64,000 bases of DNA. Source: Lichenostomus cassidix (lineage: Eukaryota > Chordata > Aves > Passeriformes > Meliphagidae). The notes under the pieces were generated by a model. That model ran no database searches, was not told the DNA's origin, and saw only the letters and a list, made by a program, of their open reading frames with translations. Every line of letters begins with the position of its first letter. Positions within the stretch are counted from its first letter, which is position 1. Below are positions 21,129 to 32,400 of this stretch, piece by piece. Where the stretch lies: NCBI GenBank assembly GCA_008360975.2, contig CM039182.1:82243405-82307404 (forward strand). Reading direction: 5' to 3'. Position numbers and translations under genes: made by a program.

Positions 21129-24100
21129 TGAAGGGTCCATTAAGCCCTAAAACTGACAGGAAGAGGCAGGATCAAAACCCAGTAGAAGAAGAAAAGGAAG
21201 AGAAAAAGCAGAGAAGGTCTTTTTCTGGTGTATATGCAGCAAATGGAAATTACATGGAAAGGGTACACATTTCCAATACTAACAAATGTACAAGGTTCTC
21301 TCCAATGAATAGATAATACCAGGGTAGAACAGAAAGGGCAAAAATAATTACTTTAAATTGAGGCAAGCTAAATCAATGAGCTCAAAATGAGTGATGGATC
21401 TCCGTTATGCTGTCAGTTATATTAATGAAGTAACTGATATATTTTAGGCCTAGGAATATGTATTTATGCAGGTATATGTACAGAATAATACATGAATGAT
21501 GGTTAATTTTAGTGTCTGACTTATTTACATAAATCAGTGAAACCCAGAGAAATTATCTGGGGTGCACACAATAGGGAAGTTTATGAGAGCAGCCACAGAA
21601 CTTGGTAACGGAGGAGACTGAAAATCTCTGCCTCAGGTAGTTATCACTTGATGCTTAGGCTGCAAGAAGTTGGTTGCAATGAAGGAGAGAACAAACATGC
21701 AGGAATGGCACCATACATGTATAAGGGGAAATAAAACATTGTCTTTAGGAGGGCAATAAGTCAGGGAAAAGCTAAATATGAGTATAAGATGTACTGCTGT
21801 GTTACAATTCATCCTGGATGCCTTAATTGTTTTACATGAGATATAAATAATTTGTTTTATAAATATATAGTAGATATTCTCAATGTCATATCAAGGTGTC
21901 TTGAATCCCTTTTTATTTTTTGTTTGTTTGTTTTGGTTTGGTTTTTTTTCTAGGAGACTATCCAAGTTATGTTTAGAGATTAATTCTGTATCTAAACTTA
22001 GATGATGTTTTACAATTACCCAGCTATCAATTAACATCTTCAGTGGTTTACTATGCTATGATTTATAGTAATTTGCTTCTAGGTCAATCTGCGGCTGGCT
22101 AAGCCATGTTCAGTAGGATGCAACTGGATGCCTAGAAGGAGTTTTCAAACCTCAGAGGCTATGTATGACATCCAGCTTTTTTGCAAAATCAGGCCACATT
22201 TGACAAGTTATGGGGGAAAAAAGCTTGAAAACAATAACAGCAGCTCTGCACGTCACCTCTATGCTAGAATTTACAATGATGGAAATAATAATGATGAAAT
22301 GTGTAAATTGGCAATTATTCAAAGAAGCCTGTCAAGCCTAGACACAGAGTTCATGTAGCCGGAAACATTGTGATCGGAATAACTGCAACTGATAGACATT
22401 GACAGAATTATTCTACTAAAAGATGTTGAGAGCTTAAAAAGATATTTTTAGTGCCATGTTCTTTAATGCCTCTAACCACAGCCAGTTCCAGCAGCTAGGT
22501 ATTAATTAAATGCACACCAGTTGCTACCTAACCTGTGAATCTGGAGTACTCAGATTTTTTTTTCTTTTTCTGAGATCTAAACTTTGCCCACCTCTCATGA
22601 ACTATCTAATGTGCAATGACGGTAGTTCACCTAATATACATCTTCAGGCTTTCCTTATTTTCCTTACATCATTAATGTATGAGAACTGCTATATCTTTCT
22701 TGAGGAAGACAGGCATAACAAATTCCACTTAGAAAGTCCTACTGGTATATATCATTATCAAAAGCCTAAGGAATAAACAGTGAAGACAGATCATACTATC
22801 CAATCAACAGCACCATACTAGCCAGAGGCTCTTGGAAATGAGTCATCAAGTCCTCATCCTTTGCCCATATACAGAATGTGCTATTCCTAGCTCATGCCAT
22901 GTTTGACAGGAGCCTGTCCTGCCTCTCTATAGAGATCCTAGAATTTAGACAGATCCTGTCCTACCAATATTCATTGAGATATTTTCTCATGGATGCTGAA
23001 GCTGTTAAGGAACTGTGGAAAGGAAGAAATATCTCTGTGTTGTTTACCCACCATGCCAGAGTGTCAGAGTGCTGTGATTAGGTGCCATAAAAATCAGCAA
23101 AATGTAATAATACACTTCCTTAGTTTTGAAGATCTAAATGTGTCACACCTCAGAGAGAAAGATTTTAAAGCCCCAGCTGCAGCATTTTAAACTGTTTTAC
23201 AGAAGTATAGTTTTGCCTTCTCAATTCACAGGTTTCCTCTCCAGCTTCCTTGGTGTATTCTAAATTAATTACATGACTGTCTTATAACTATTCTTCTTCA
23301 AGAGGAGAAAAAAAGCATAAAACAGCTGCCAAATCTCACTGGCTATACAGAAAACTTATGCCATAAGCTCAAAATTGATGCAAAATGACTTCATCCCTCC
23401 TTGAAGGGAGGGAAGGTAATAAGTTTTGGAGTCACAGTCTCTAACTGAGCCAACCAGTCAAGATTAATGCTATCTGTTGGGCTTCAGGATGTAGATTACT
23501 CCAAGGTAATTGATCATTGTAATTCCTCCAATTCGTACCGAGAACATGCCATGTTTATAGTTAAAATATGGGGTTTATGAACAGCGTTCTGCCCAGTTTT
23601 GGAGAAAGAGAACAACAAAAAAACCAAAACGAGTTGTGCTACCTCATAAAATATTTTTAAGAGCTCAGGAACATCTGCTGAAACCTCTATGTAATTGTCA
23701 GTCCATACAGAGATAGCTCATCATGGCTGCTCACTAATTTTCCTTGTGTTCACGATTCTGAATTGTTGGTAAATCTTAAATTTGCAAGACACTTCTACAA
23801 ATAAGCATTCTTTTCTGCTCCTACATTAGTCACTTCAAATACTGATTAATAGTTGATTTTATAAATAAGGCAGTGTAAGCAATCATGTCTTAAAATTTGA
23901 AAGTGAGATGTGTATTACACTCCTATGGGCTGCTGGCATATTATTTTTTCACCTAAATTCAAATTCTTTCTTTGTCATGAGAAGCAATAAGCAAGTTGCT
24001 TATTATTATTATTCCTAGTAATTATTTACACTTCAGTGAAATACAGAAACTCAAACCAAGGTCAGGGGTCTCATTATGACTGGTTAAATCATAGTGTAAG

Positions 24101-25534
24101 AGGCAGATCAGAGTTGCTTCACATTATGGATTTTCTAGGAGATTCCAGGAATATTACATCCTGCTCCTGGATGTTACATACACCACGATATTCAGATCCT
24201 TAGGAGAGGGCAAGACAGTCCCCCTCAGCACCTAGATAGTTTTGAAAGCCAGTGAGGAGACCACAGGCAGGATTTACTCTACATTTTTCTAAACTTCATT
24301 CTGCATTCTTGCAGTCTTGCTACATCCTTTCTTATGCTTTCAGAAAATGTTGGCTCATAAAGAAAAAAGCAATTTAATTTTATGTTAGATATTATAAATA
24401 ACATTTAGGTATAGCTGTAGTATATGGTCCTCAGTCAAGACTGCTTTGAGTAGCTGCCCAGCAGTCATTGTAAGAGTCCTGCTCCACATCTTTTTAGTAA
24501 TTTATATGTCTATACAGCTACAGATATTTTCCAAAATAAACATGCTCAGATAACTTTCAAAAAGCATTGACATTTCCAGTGGTTTACCCAAAATATTGTC
24601 ATCCTTCTTTGCATTACAAGCACAGTGGTACAGAAAGATGCAGCCACTGCTCCCTTACATCCACTTCTAACACAGATAATGATGCTGGTCTGTATGAGAG
24701 TACAAACTGTGGATATTGATATTTGGTAATAATAAGTGTTTGGGAAATTTGTTTTCTCAGATTCTTTTAAAGTATACCTATTCATAGCTAACAATTTAAG
24801 TTCAAGAGGAAGCAAATGACCGTCATCCCTATGATCTTGTGTTGCATGTCTTTACTGTACCACCTTTGCTAAAAGTGTGCCAGTTTCAAAATTTTCCAAA
24901 CATTTAATGTTTTCCAGTGAGCTAATTAGGTCACTTATTCATGGGTTAAAATTACTTCAGTTTACATACACCAAAATATGTCTTAGGTTTCAAAATTGTT
25001 AGCATACAGTCTAGTAATTTGGAGTATTTAATGGATCTTTAAGTAATTGCTGATTTTTGATAAAGGTTGCTGTAATGATATTTGTTCAGAAGGGTTGTGT
25101 AGAAATTTCTAATCTTTTTTAATATAAAAGATAATTTGTCTTCAAAAAGACACTTGACTGACCAAAGTCAGGCTGATTCTAGAGTATGTGTTGGAAACAT
25201 TTACTTTACATGATAGTATTTCATCTGAAATAAAGGTGAGCAAATCAAATGGTTTGCTGGGGTTTGGTGGGGGGTGGTAGTCTTGTTTGGGTATTTGGGG
25301 GGTATTTTGGTTACTAAAACACTACCTTATTCTGGGCAAAGAAGTTATGAAAGAAATCTACACTGGTATGCCAGTTCTCCAGCTGTAGGCAGCATGTGTT
25401 AAGCATTAGAAGATCCCAAATGCAACTGTGACTATGCCTAAGTTGTGTCTGTTCTCAACCAGAATTAGCAGATATTAGATGTAAAGGAGAATAAAGTCTG
25501 TCATAGTTGTGAAGCACTTCGATCTCTCTCCTTT
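21129..25534. other. Unique DNA with minor low-complexity tracts
   Basis: No gene or transposable element was recognised. T/G-rich low complexity occurs at 21910-21953, ending in a pyrimidine tract plus TAG. A short (TTA)n lies near 24000-24014 and a G-rich stretch at 25257-25314. Confidence 0.5.
25257..25314 (+). repeat. G-rich, possible quadruplex-forming stretch
   Basis: Four G-runs of three or more (GGGG, GGGGGG, GGG, GGGGGG) lie within about 55 bases in T/G-rich sequence. One spacer is about 14 bases, longer than the usual quadruplex rule, so folding is only possible. Confidence 0.45.
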
Positions 25535-25638
25535 GGCTCTGTCGCTTTCCACTGTGGTGAACTGCGGAGAGTTCTTTTAAAAACAGATGATCTGGGACAA
25601 AATTAAGTCAGCTGAGACAACACTGTATCTGAGAACCG

Positions 25639-25644
25639 TTTATT
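25639..25644 (-). terminator. AATAAA polyadenylation signal of the 1.3-kb LTR
   Basis: TTTATT on the plus strand reads AATAAA on the minus strand, about 100 bp before the LTR's minus-strand 3' end, which is a suitable distance for an R/U5 junction. Confidence 0.6.
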
Positions 25645-25739
25645 GGTAATGAACACAAAGCAAGAAAGAAGTAATTGCCCTAGTAAAGACGGCTAGAAAG
25701 AACAGAAAAGGAGGAAGGAAAATGAAAAAGGATAAGGAG

Positions 25740-25759
25740 GGAGAGAGAGAGAGAGAGAG
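25740..25759. repeat. (GA)n microsatellite
   Basis: About ten GA units lie in a purine-rich stretch inside the 1.3-kb LTR. Confidence 0.85.
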
Positions 25760-25878
25760 GAGACAGAAAAAGGCAGGCGTTATCACCAGAGGGCTGGGGA
25801 CTGAAGTCAATGTCCCAGCGGCAGAGGGCATGGTGTGTGCATGTTGCCTGCCAGGGAGCCTGCTCAGCTCCAGGAGAG

Positions 25879-26022
25879 GCACAGCCCCACAGAGGCACAG
25901 CCCCACAGAGGCAGCCCCACAGACACAGCCTCACAGACACAGCCTCACAGACACAGCCCCACAGACACAGCCCCACAGACACAACCCCACAGATACATCC
26001 CCACAGACACAGCCCCACAGGC
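25879..26022. repeat. 14-bp minisatellite, ten units, in the 1.3-kb LTR
   Basis: Two 16-bp units (gcacagccccacagag) at 25879-25910 are followed by eight 14-bp units of the type acagccccacagac to 26022, with only one or two substitutions each. High unit identity implies recent expansion or ongoing slippage, so length is probably polymorphic. Because 14 is not a multiple of three, all frames cycle through QPHRHSPTDTAP-like text. This explains the long spurious open frames here. Confidence 0.93.
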
Positions 26023-26055
26023 AGGGGACACGCGGGGAATGGGGATCGGGCGAGA

Positions 26056-26109
26056 GTTGCAGGACCGTGGAGAGGTTCAGGACCCTGGAGAGATGCAGGA
26101 CCCTGGACA
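26056..26109. repeat. 18-bp tandem repeat, three units
   Basis: Units at 26056-26073, 26074-26091 and 26092-26109 share the core 'caggaccctggaga'. The array lies inside the 1.3-kb LTR, 33 bp from the 14-bp array. Confidence 0.88.
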
Positions 26110-26273
26110 GAGTCACAGCGGGGATCGTGACGGCTCGGAGGCGGGAAGGGTTGGACCCAGGTGGCTCAGGCAGGAACGCAGGGATAAAGCTGGCAGGGTG
26201 TCAATCGGGACACAGGGAGGCAGGACAGATGTGAGGGCGAGCAAGGGCCAGCGAGGGGCAGAGGAACCAAAAG

Positions 26274-26371
26274 GCAGGCTGGAGCCAGGGCAAAAAGGGC
26301 AAAAAGCAGGCTGGAGCCAGGGCAAGAAGCGGACCTCAGCAGGCTGGAGCCAAAGTAGATACACAAGACTC
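26274..26371. repeat. About 32-bp tandem repeat, three units
   Basis: The core 'gcaggctggagccagggcaa' starts at 26274, 26306 and 26339 (periods 32 and 33). The third unit is diverged after 'gagcca'. It lies inside the 1.3-kb LTR. Confidence 0.85.
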
Positions 26372-26511
26372 AAAAGACCAAAAGGACAAGACTCAAAAAC
26401 AAGCCCCGACTCAAAAAAGCCCCAAGCAAAAAGATGTAGCTCCAAAGACCCAACTAAAAAGAGCCAAGATTCTAAAAGCCCCAGAGTCACCAAGTCCAGA
26501 GCCAGTGACAC

Positions 26512-26537
26512 AGTTACTTTTTATAGTTACTTTTTAT
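26512..26537 (-). promoter_or_regulatory. Duplicated TATA box of the 1.3-kb LTR
   Basis: The 13-mer agttactttttat occurs twice in direct tandem (26512-26524 and 26525-26537). On the minus strand this reads ATAAAAAGTAACT twice, so two TATA-like boxes lie 13 bp apart at the expected U3/R boundary. The role as a promoter is inferred. Confidence 0.6.
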
Positions 26538-27434
26538 GTCCGCAGCCCCTCCCTTGGTCTGCCTGCTGACAGGAGGCCCTTGGTCCAGTCCAGAGTTCTA
26601 CTGCAGTCCATTGGCAGAAACCTTTCACCATTGGATAGGAGAATGTCTCTGGAGGGTACAAGGTCTCTGGTGGTCCCCTGGTGACTGCCTGTCCCAGGTT
26701 AGACATGAAATGGTTGCCAGGCAAAGTCTCCCCAGAGACAGGGCCTTCTCCCATCTTGAATCCTGCGAGTGGCACGTGTGCAACTCTCCCCCCACATGCC
26801 TCTGACAATTGCTGTTGAGACAAACTAAAACTAAATTAGCTCGTCACAGGCTCCCATATTTTGTTTCTAAGTTGTGGGAGGCATAAAAACTTACTTTTGT
26901 TTTTAATCACAAGACTTTTCACAGATTATTCTCACTTTTTATATTGCTGCCTCTAGTAAGGAGGAGGCAGATGAGAAAAAAGTGTTTCTCATGACCTTTC
27001 CTGTCCTGGAAAAAAAAACATAAACCAACCTGCTCGTGATTTGTCATCTTGTTTACAAGTTAGCTAAGCTTTGCTTTTAAAAGGAGCTCCTCTTATGATT
27101 TTATAAATTATGTTTGAAGGCAGTTTTACTTCTGTCACTTGGTGCAGCTGTGCAGGGAATATGTTGGACAATTTGATATACTATTGACATTATTTTATGA
27201 AAGCAGTGTCAGGTTTTATTTGTGCAGATGATAGCTAAGAGACCCAAGTGACCGGCAGTTATTACTGGGAACATCAAAGAATGTAAGCAGATGGGAATGA
27301 AACACACCCAAATATGGGACAAAAAAGTTATGCCAATTTGTTGTACACTGCATCAAGACATAAGGCATGTAATGGCATTGCAGATTTCCAGACTAGGTGT
27401 ATTCATTTAAATTTAATCGTTTTGTTTAACCTAG

Positions 27435-27468
27435 AAAAAAAAAAAAAAAAAAGGGGGGGGGCGGGGGG
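27435..27468 (+). repeat. A18 tract joined to a G-tract
   Basis: Eighteen A residues (27435-27452) are followed directly by nine G, one C and six G (27453-27468). The G part can form a quadruplex, and the junction is prone to length error in sequencing. Confidence 0.9.
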
Positions 27469-29344
27469 AAAGTGGTTTTCTTGATGACTTCCTCATACTG
27501 AGATACCCAGCATCTCTGCAAACAGGACAGATGTTCCAGAGCACCTCATGATAACTTTATTCCCAACACATACAAAAATAGTACCTGAAACATCAGGATG
27601 GTTATTATATGGATGGCATACAAATTAGTAGGTACCTGTAGGTTAGGATGATGACTGAGTCGAGCCCATTCTACAGCTTGCATGTTCCAAAAGTGGCAGC
27701 ATGTTTGACCCTTCAAGGATCTCTCTCAGCTCCTCCTGCACTTGGTTCTGAGGATTGATGCACCCAGGTGTATTCACTTGTTTTTGGAGTAACAAATAAA
27801 GAATGAGAGGCATCTCTATACTGTAACTGGACAGGAAAGACCTGTAGGGTCTATGGCACTCAGGTATTCTACCTAGTGAGCAGCTACACACAAAGTCTTG
27901 CCCTGAGTTGGCAATGCTTTTTTCCCACCTTATATGGACACAGGAATGAAACTTCACATACCTCAAATATCAGAACATTTCTAGCCATTGTAATGCCAGC
28001 ACACTGTAGAAAAGGTCAAAAATGCAGTAATCTTATTCTTCTTGGATGTTGGTTTCTTGAAGTCTCCAACCAATTTTACATTGTTAAATTTTCATATCTG
28101 TGTACGAAACCTGCAGATTGCTACTATAAAAAATTTACCATGAAGGTACAAACTATTTTTTGCGCAAGCTTGTGTCAGTGGAAGTACTAATGAAAGAGTT
28201 TGAACAATTTGTTTTTGTTGTTTGAACAAGAAACCATAAAGAGATAAGAAAAGCTATCACCACAGGAAAGCAGCTGGAGCCAATTTTCAAGGTAAGCATC
28301 CAGCCTTATTCATCCTTCTTAATAATCTACTACAAATAGTAATGACACAGAATTTTTTAGCAGATCAAGTGAAGGGAAAGGAAAGCAGACATGATGTTTC
28401 AGATACTGTAATGAAAATTAATTTTTAATTTTTTAATGACCAAAGATACTGGACTAATGAAACAAAATAGTTTATATTGAAACAAGAATATGTTTCTGTG
28501 TAAAATAAATTGAATTCACAAAACACTGTTAAATCTATTCCAATTTAATGAGAATATGGTGTTACTATGAAAACATGTTGTGTGGGTTACATTAAGCATA
28601 GCATTCAAATCTAATAAAGGAATATTAAAAAAAAGTATGACTTTCATATACAAACTCATGTATTTATTTCGTTTTCATCTTGCACTTCTTTCTTTGAAAG
28701 CAGAAGCACCTGAAATATTTTAAGTATGAAGATTTTTCTCCCCTAACATGGCAGAAGAAGCTGACATTTCAAAAAAAGTATTAAGTTTTGCTGGACTGAA
28801 CTTGGTTTTTACTAACAAGAGCTGTTATTGATAACACTCTAGGGTCAGAAAACCAACATTTGTGCTAAATATTTAAGATTCAGAATTAAATGATGAACCA
28901 GATTGATGAAACAGAGACGAATAAAAAATTTTCATGTATTTTGATGGTTGTAATAATGTTTATACTTTTATGAAAAGAGATGTACTGAGAATCAATGTAT
29001 TTTCACATTAGATATTGTAGCATCAGAACATTGGAAAAAATCTCTATTTTGGCTTTATTTATACAAAGTAGAGACTTGATGAGCATCAGCAAAATCAAAA
29101 TGGTAGTACTACCTAGCTGCAGATTTAAGGCTGACGTGTTTATGGCTCATGACTCATTTTATGGGCTCAACAAGGAACTGTTTTGTTCTTTTTAGCTGGT
29201 CACATGAGGCAAACCCAGCTATGATGTTAGATATCACAAATTTATCAAAACTTATAATTTGATTTCTGCTTTCATGAAATCTGAGCATATAATATATATC
29301 ACCTGCCATTTCTCATGTTGTCAAATCAACCAGTTGCAATTCTG

Positions 29345-29445
29345 GCAATATATTTTATTATAATGTTATTACTGTATTATTACATAATTATTGTATTATT
29401 GCATTATGCAGATTATAATATAATAATACATAGATAATACACAAT
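29345..29445. repeat. AT-rich imperfect ATT repeats
   Basis: Dense ATTATT/TAATAAT motifs with few C or G residues; simple low complexity. Confidence 0.7.
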
Positions 29446-32400
29446 AGTAAATATGAATATGGGCTATAAAATTGTCCTCTTGGTATTAATAATCACTGAC
29501 ATTTCTGATTCTATTCTGGCTAAGAAATGGTTGTGTGTGTGTTAAAACCACAGAACAGTTTTTATTCAGCTGTATTGTATTTCAGCCTCAAGATCTTGAC
29601 CAATGTTAGAAGAAAAAGAGATATTTTAAAATAAAATATGTTGATGTGACTGGAACAAGCAGGCCTCATCTCTTAAATTCTCTCTATTTGCATTTAGTAC
29701 AGAGGTAATTCAGCAAAATGAAGAAGCGGAGACCGGGAATACTGGAAACAATGATACATGGATCCCTTGACATCCAAAGATGCTTCCTATGGCAGTCCAA
29801 AAGTCCCAAGTAATACCTCTGCCTTGTGAAAAGCCTCAGACCTTGCAGGGAAATCCTCTGTCCAGTATCAGCTACTGTTTTAATATGAAGGAGATGAAGT
29901 CTGGGAGAGGAAAATTGCAGGAGTTGAGTCAAGCTGGTGAATACTCAGACAACCATGTTAAATAATTTGTTGGAGAGAAGATGAAGTACATTACCTGCTG
30001 AGCACTCATTTTCAGTGTTTGTGTCATCTCCTGTCACTCGTATACAGTTAATCACTTTGATTATGTTTTCAAAGGGCACTCTTTTATATTTTTTAGTACA
30101 AGCTGAGGCTTGATGCAACAGTGATACTCAAAAAAACTGATATAGTATATCAAGGAACAAAGGCTGCCTAGAAAACAATAGTATATAGAAAAGGTTTATA
30201 GATTCAGGGAAGAAGATCAAAACCATCCATGCTGGTAAGTAACTGTCAAAAGAACAGAAGTAACACAAAAGGAAAGCATTTCTTCCAAATCAGGTATTTC
30301 AGCCTCAATACTGAACAGCACTGGTTCTTGATAGGCGGAACATGTCATTCTTGATATGGGGAACTGTGGGAAGAAAATCATCTGCACTCCCACTACCTAA
30401 ATGTGTTGAAGTCCAGGATGCTCAGTGTAGCTATGGCCATCATTTCCAAAAGGTTATGGAAAGAATGATTAGGCAGTGGTAACTGCTAGGGGAGGACCAT
30501 CCTATCTGGTGCCCCTTCTCCCTCCATTTCCCTGCGCCTCCAAATGTGGTCAAAGCATGAAATGTTTTTCCATCTAAACTCTACCCTTTCTTTTAAGTCA
30601 GCATGTCATACTTCTTGCAGCTGTCAGGTTCTTGAGCAGCAAAATGTCAGTGTCTGCTGGGAAGCCCAGAGCTGGCTCTGCCAGCAACTAAATCAGGAAT
30701 ATGCTGGTTATCAGCATTTAGGGTGGATATTCAATCTCTGGTCTTCAGGGGATCTGATATAACCACCAGATAAATGCCAGAACTTCCAAGAATCATATTC
30801 TCTGATGAAAACAGCTTCCAAAATTGACTAGAAAGGCAATCCATGCATCCCCTGGATGAGTGCTAAATAAGGAAAAAAATAAGTACAAGAGAACAAAGAA
30901 ATGGGAAAAAAAATCTATAAGCTGTAGGGCACATATTCATAAAATCAAAAATTTTTAATGTCAGAATATGTTAAGGGAGCACCTTGCACTTCTTGACTTT
31001 TGTTCTGACATTTTACACTAGGATGAACACAAAATATCCATGGTTGTTTTTTTTTTTCTTACCAGATGTGGAAAGTGCTTTCAGAAACAAGCAAAACACA
31101 CAGTATTTCTCTAGCTGGTGTGCAAATAACCTTTTTGAAACTGTAATATTCTTGGCATTTTCTTGCATTATAAAACCATCTTCAGACTGGATGAAAAATG
31201 ATCAGCTCCAAAAGAACAAAGTTTGAAAGCCTCAGGCTGTGCTCACAGAACTTTTCAAATACATAGCAGCATGACAAATTTGCAAAACAGAAAATGTACC
31301 AAACTACACCTTAACATTGAACAGCATTTTGTCCTGTTCTTTGCTCAATATCACCTCTAACACTGACTGAAAAATTTCTTCTTGAATAATGCATTTGGAG
31401 AACAAATTCCATTGCTCCTCAGATGCACTAGTTAACATTTCTTTCATTATTCAACCAGCAACTCAGATTTTATTTGTCAAAAGTTACAATAGCAATCTAC
31501 TATGCTTTTCAAGTAATGATCAGTCACTTCTAATTACCACATAAGCCCAGTGTGGGACTTCCCCAGAATTAGATCGCACTTTCTGTGGATCATTTCACAT
31601 GAATGTAGCTATGTGAATGTCACACATGCAATATCCAGAGCCAAAAAGAATCAAAAGTCAGAGTACTAATAAATTTGTAGTCACATGACAATTTTTATTG
31701 AGAAATCAACATCATCTCTCTTTAAAGAGAACTAGGAGGAATAATTCTGGTTTTTAGCTGGAGTGTTTTAGATTGAGTATGTGGAGAGGGAAGGCATAGC
31801 TCCATTGAGAAAGAATAAGAGTCTGTCTCAGGATGTTGTGTTTTTTCCTTCCCAGGTGTTTGAAGAAAGGGAAACACACCTATCTAGGTGTTTAGGCAGA
31901 GAAATTATAGGACACATAATTTAGACAGATATTTAAAGAAGAATATGTCATCAACAGAAAATGAGCAAGGATCACTAAAAAGAAAGAAATAAAGAACAAA
32001 CCTAGATACTCCAGCTGCTGTTTCACTAAAGAGCTGACAGAAGTCTTGCAGCAAAAGCAGAGGGCAGTCTTGATTGTTCATGGGTTTTTCTTTTCAGTCA
32101 TCAGAGGGAATCATTTGTGATAGTGAGGTTCTTTACAGGACTAGGCAGCAAGGGCTCACTCACTCTTTTGTTAATTGACCTGTACTGAAATGATTTTTCC
32201 ATGAAGTGTTCTTCTTTTGTACAGTAATTCATTTTGAGAGGCTGTTTGGAACTAGCTTGTTTGAGTTCAAATTACTGCAGAAGGAGTTGCGAAGGAGCAT
32301 GGGAAGACTGTTCCCTCGGTGAACTTGGAAGCAGTAGGAAATGTCACACGAACAGATAAGCAGTTCCAAAAAGCAGAAGTCATACAGGAAATTGGTTTTT

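Larger units (their letters stand above)
25540..26848 (-). mobile_element. Solo LTR of 1.3 kb with internal minisatellites, duplication GGCTC
   Basis: This is a 1,309-bp element, TG...CA when read on the minus strand (TGTGACGAG ... AGCGACA). It is flanked by 5-bp direct repeats GGCTC at 25535-25539 and 26849-26853. On the minus strand the order is U3 (26848 down to about 26540), a duplicated TATA box (26512-26537), a long presumed R region rich in tandem repeats, and AATAAA (25639-25644). The presumed R region would be about 870 nt, unusually long for a retroviral LTR. It holds a GA microsatellite and 14-, 18- and about 32-bp tandem arrays and is much richer in GC and CpG than its surroundings. 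Open frames inside, including a 244-codon one at 25835-26569 plus, only reflect the stop-free repeats. I do not recognise the exact family. The LTR assignment rests on the duplication, termini and signals seen. Confidence 0.78.

Noticed and set aside
25835..26569. 244-codon plus-strand open frame, the longest in the window
   Set aside because: It runs through the tandem arrays of the 1.3-kb LTR, whose units simply lack stops. The antisense strand is likewise open. Not a gene.
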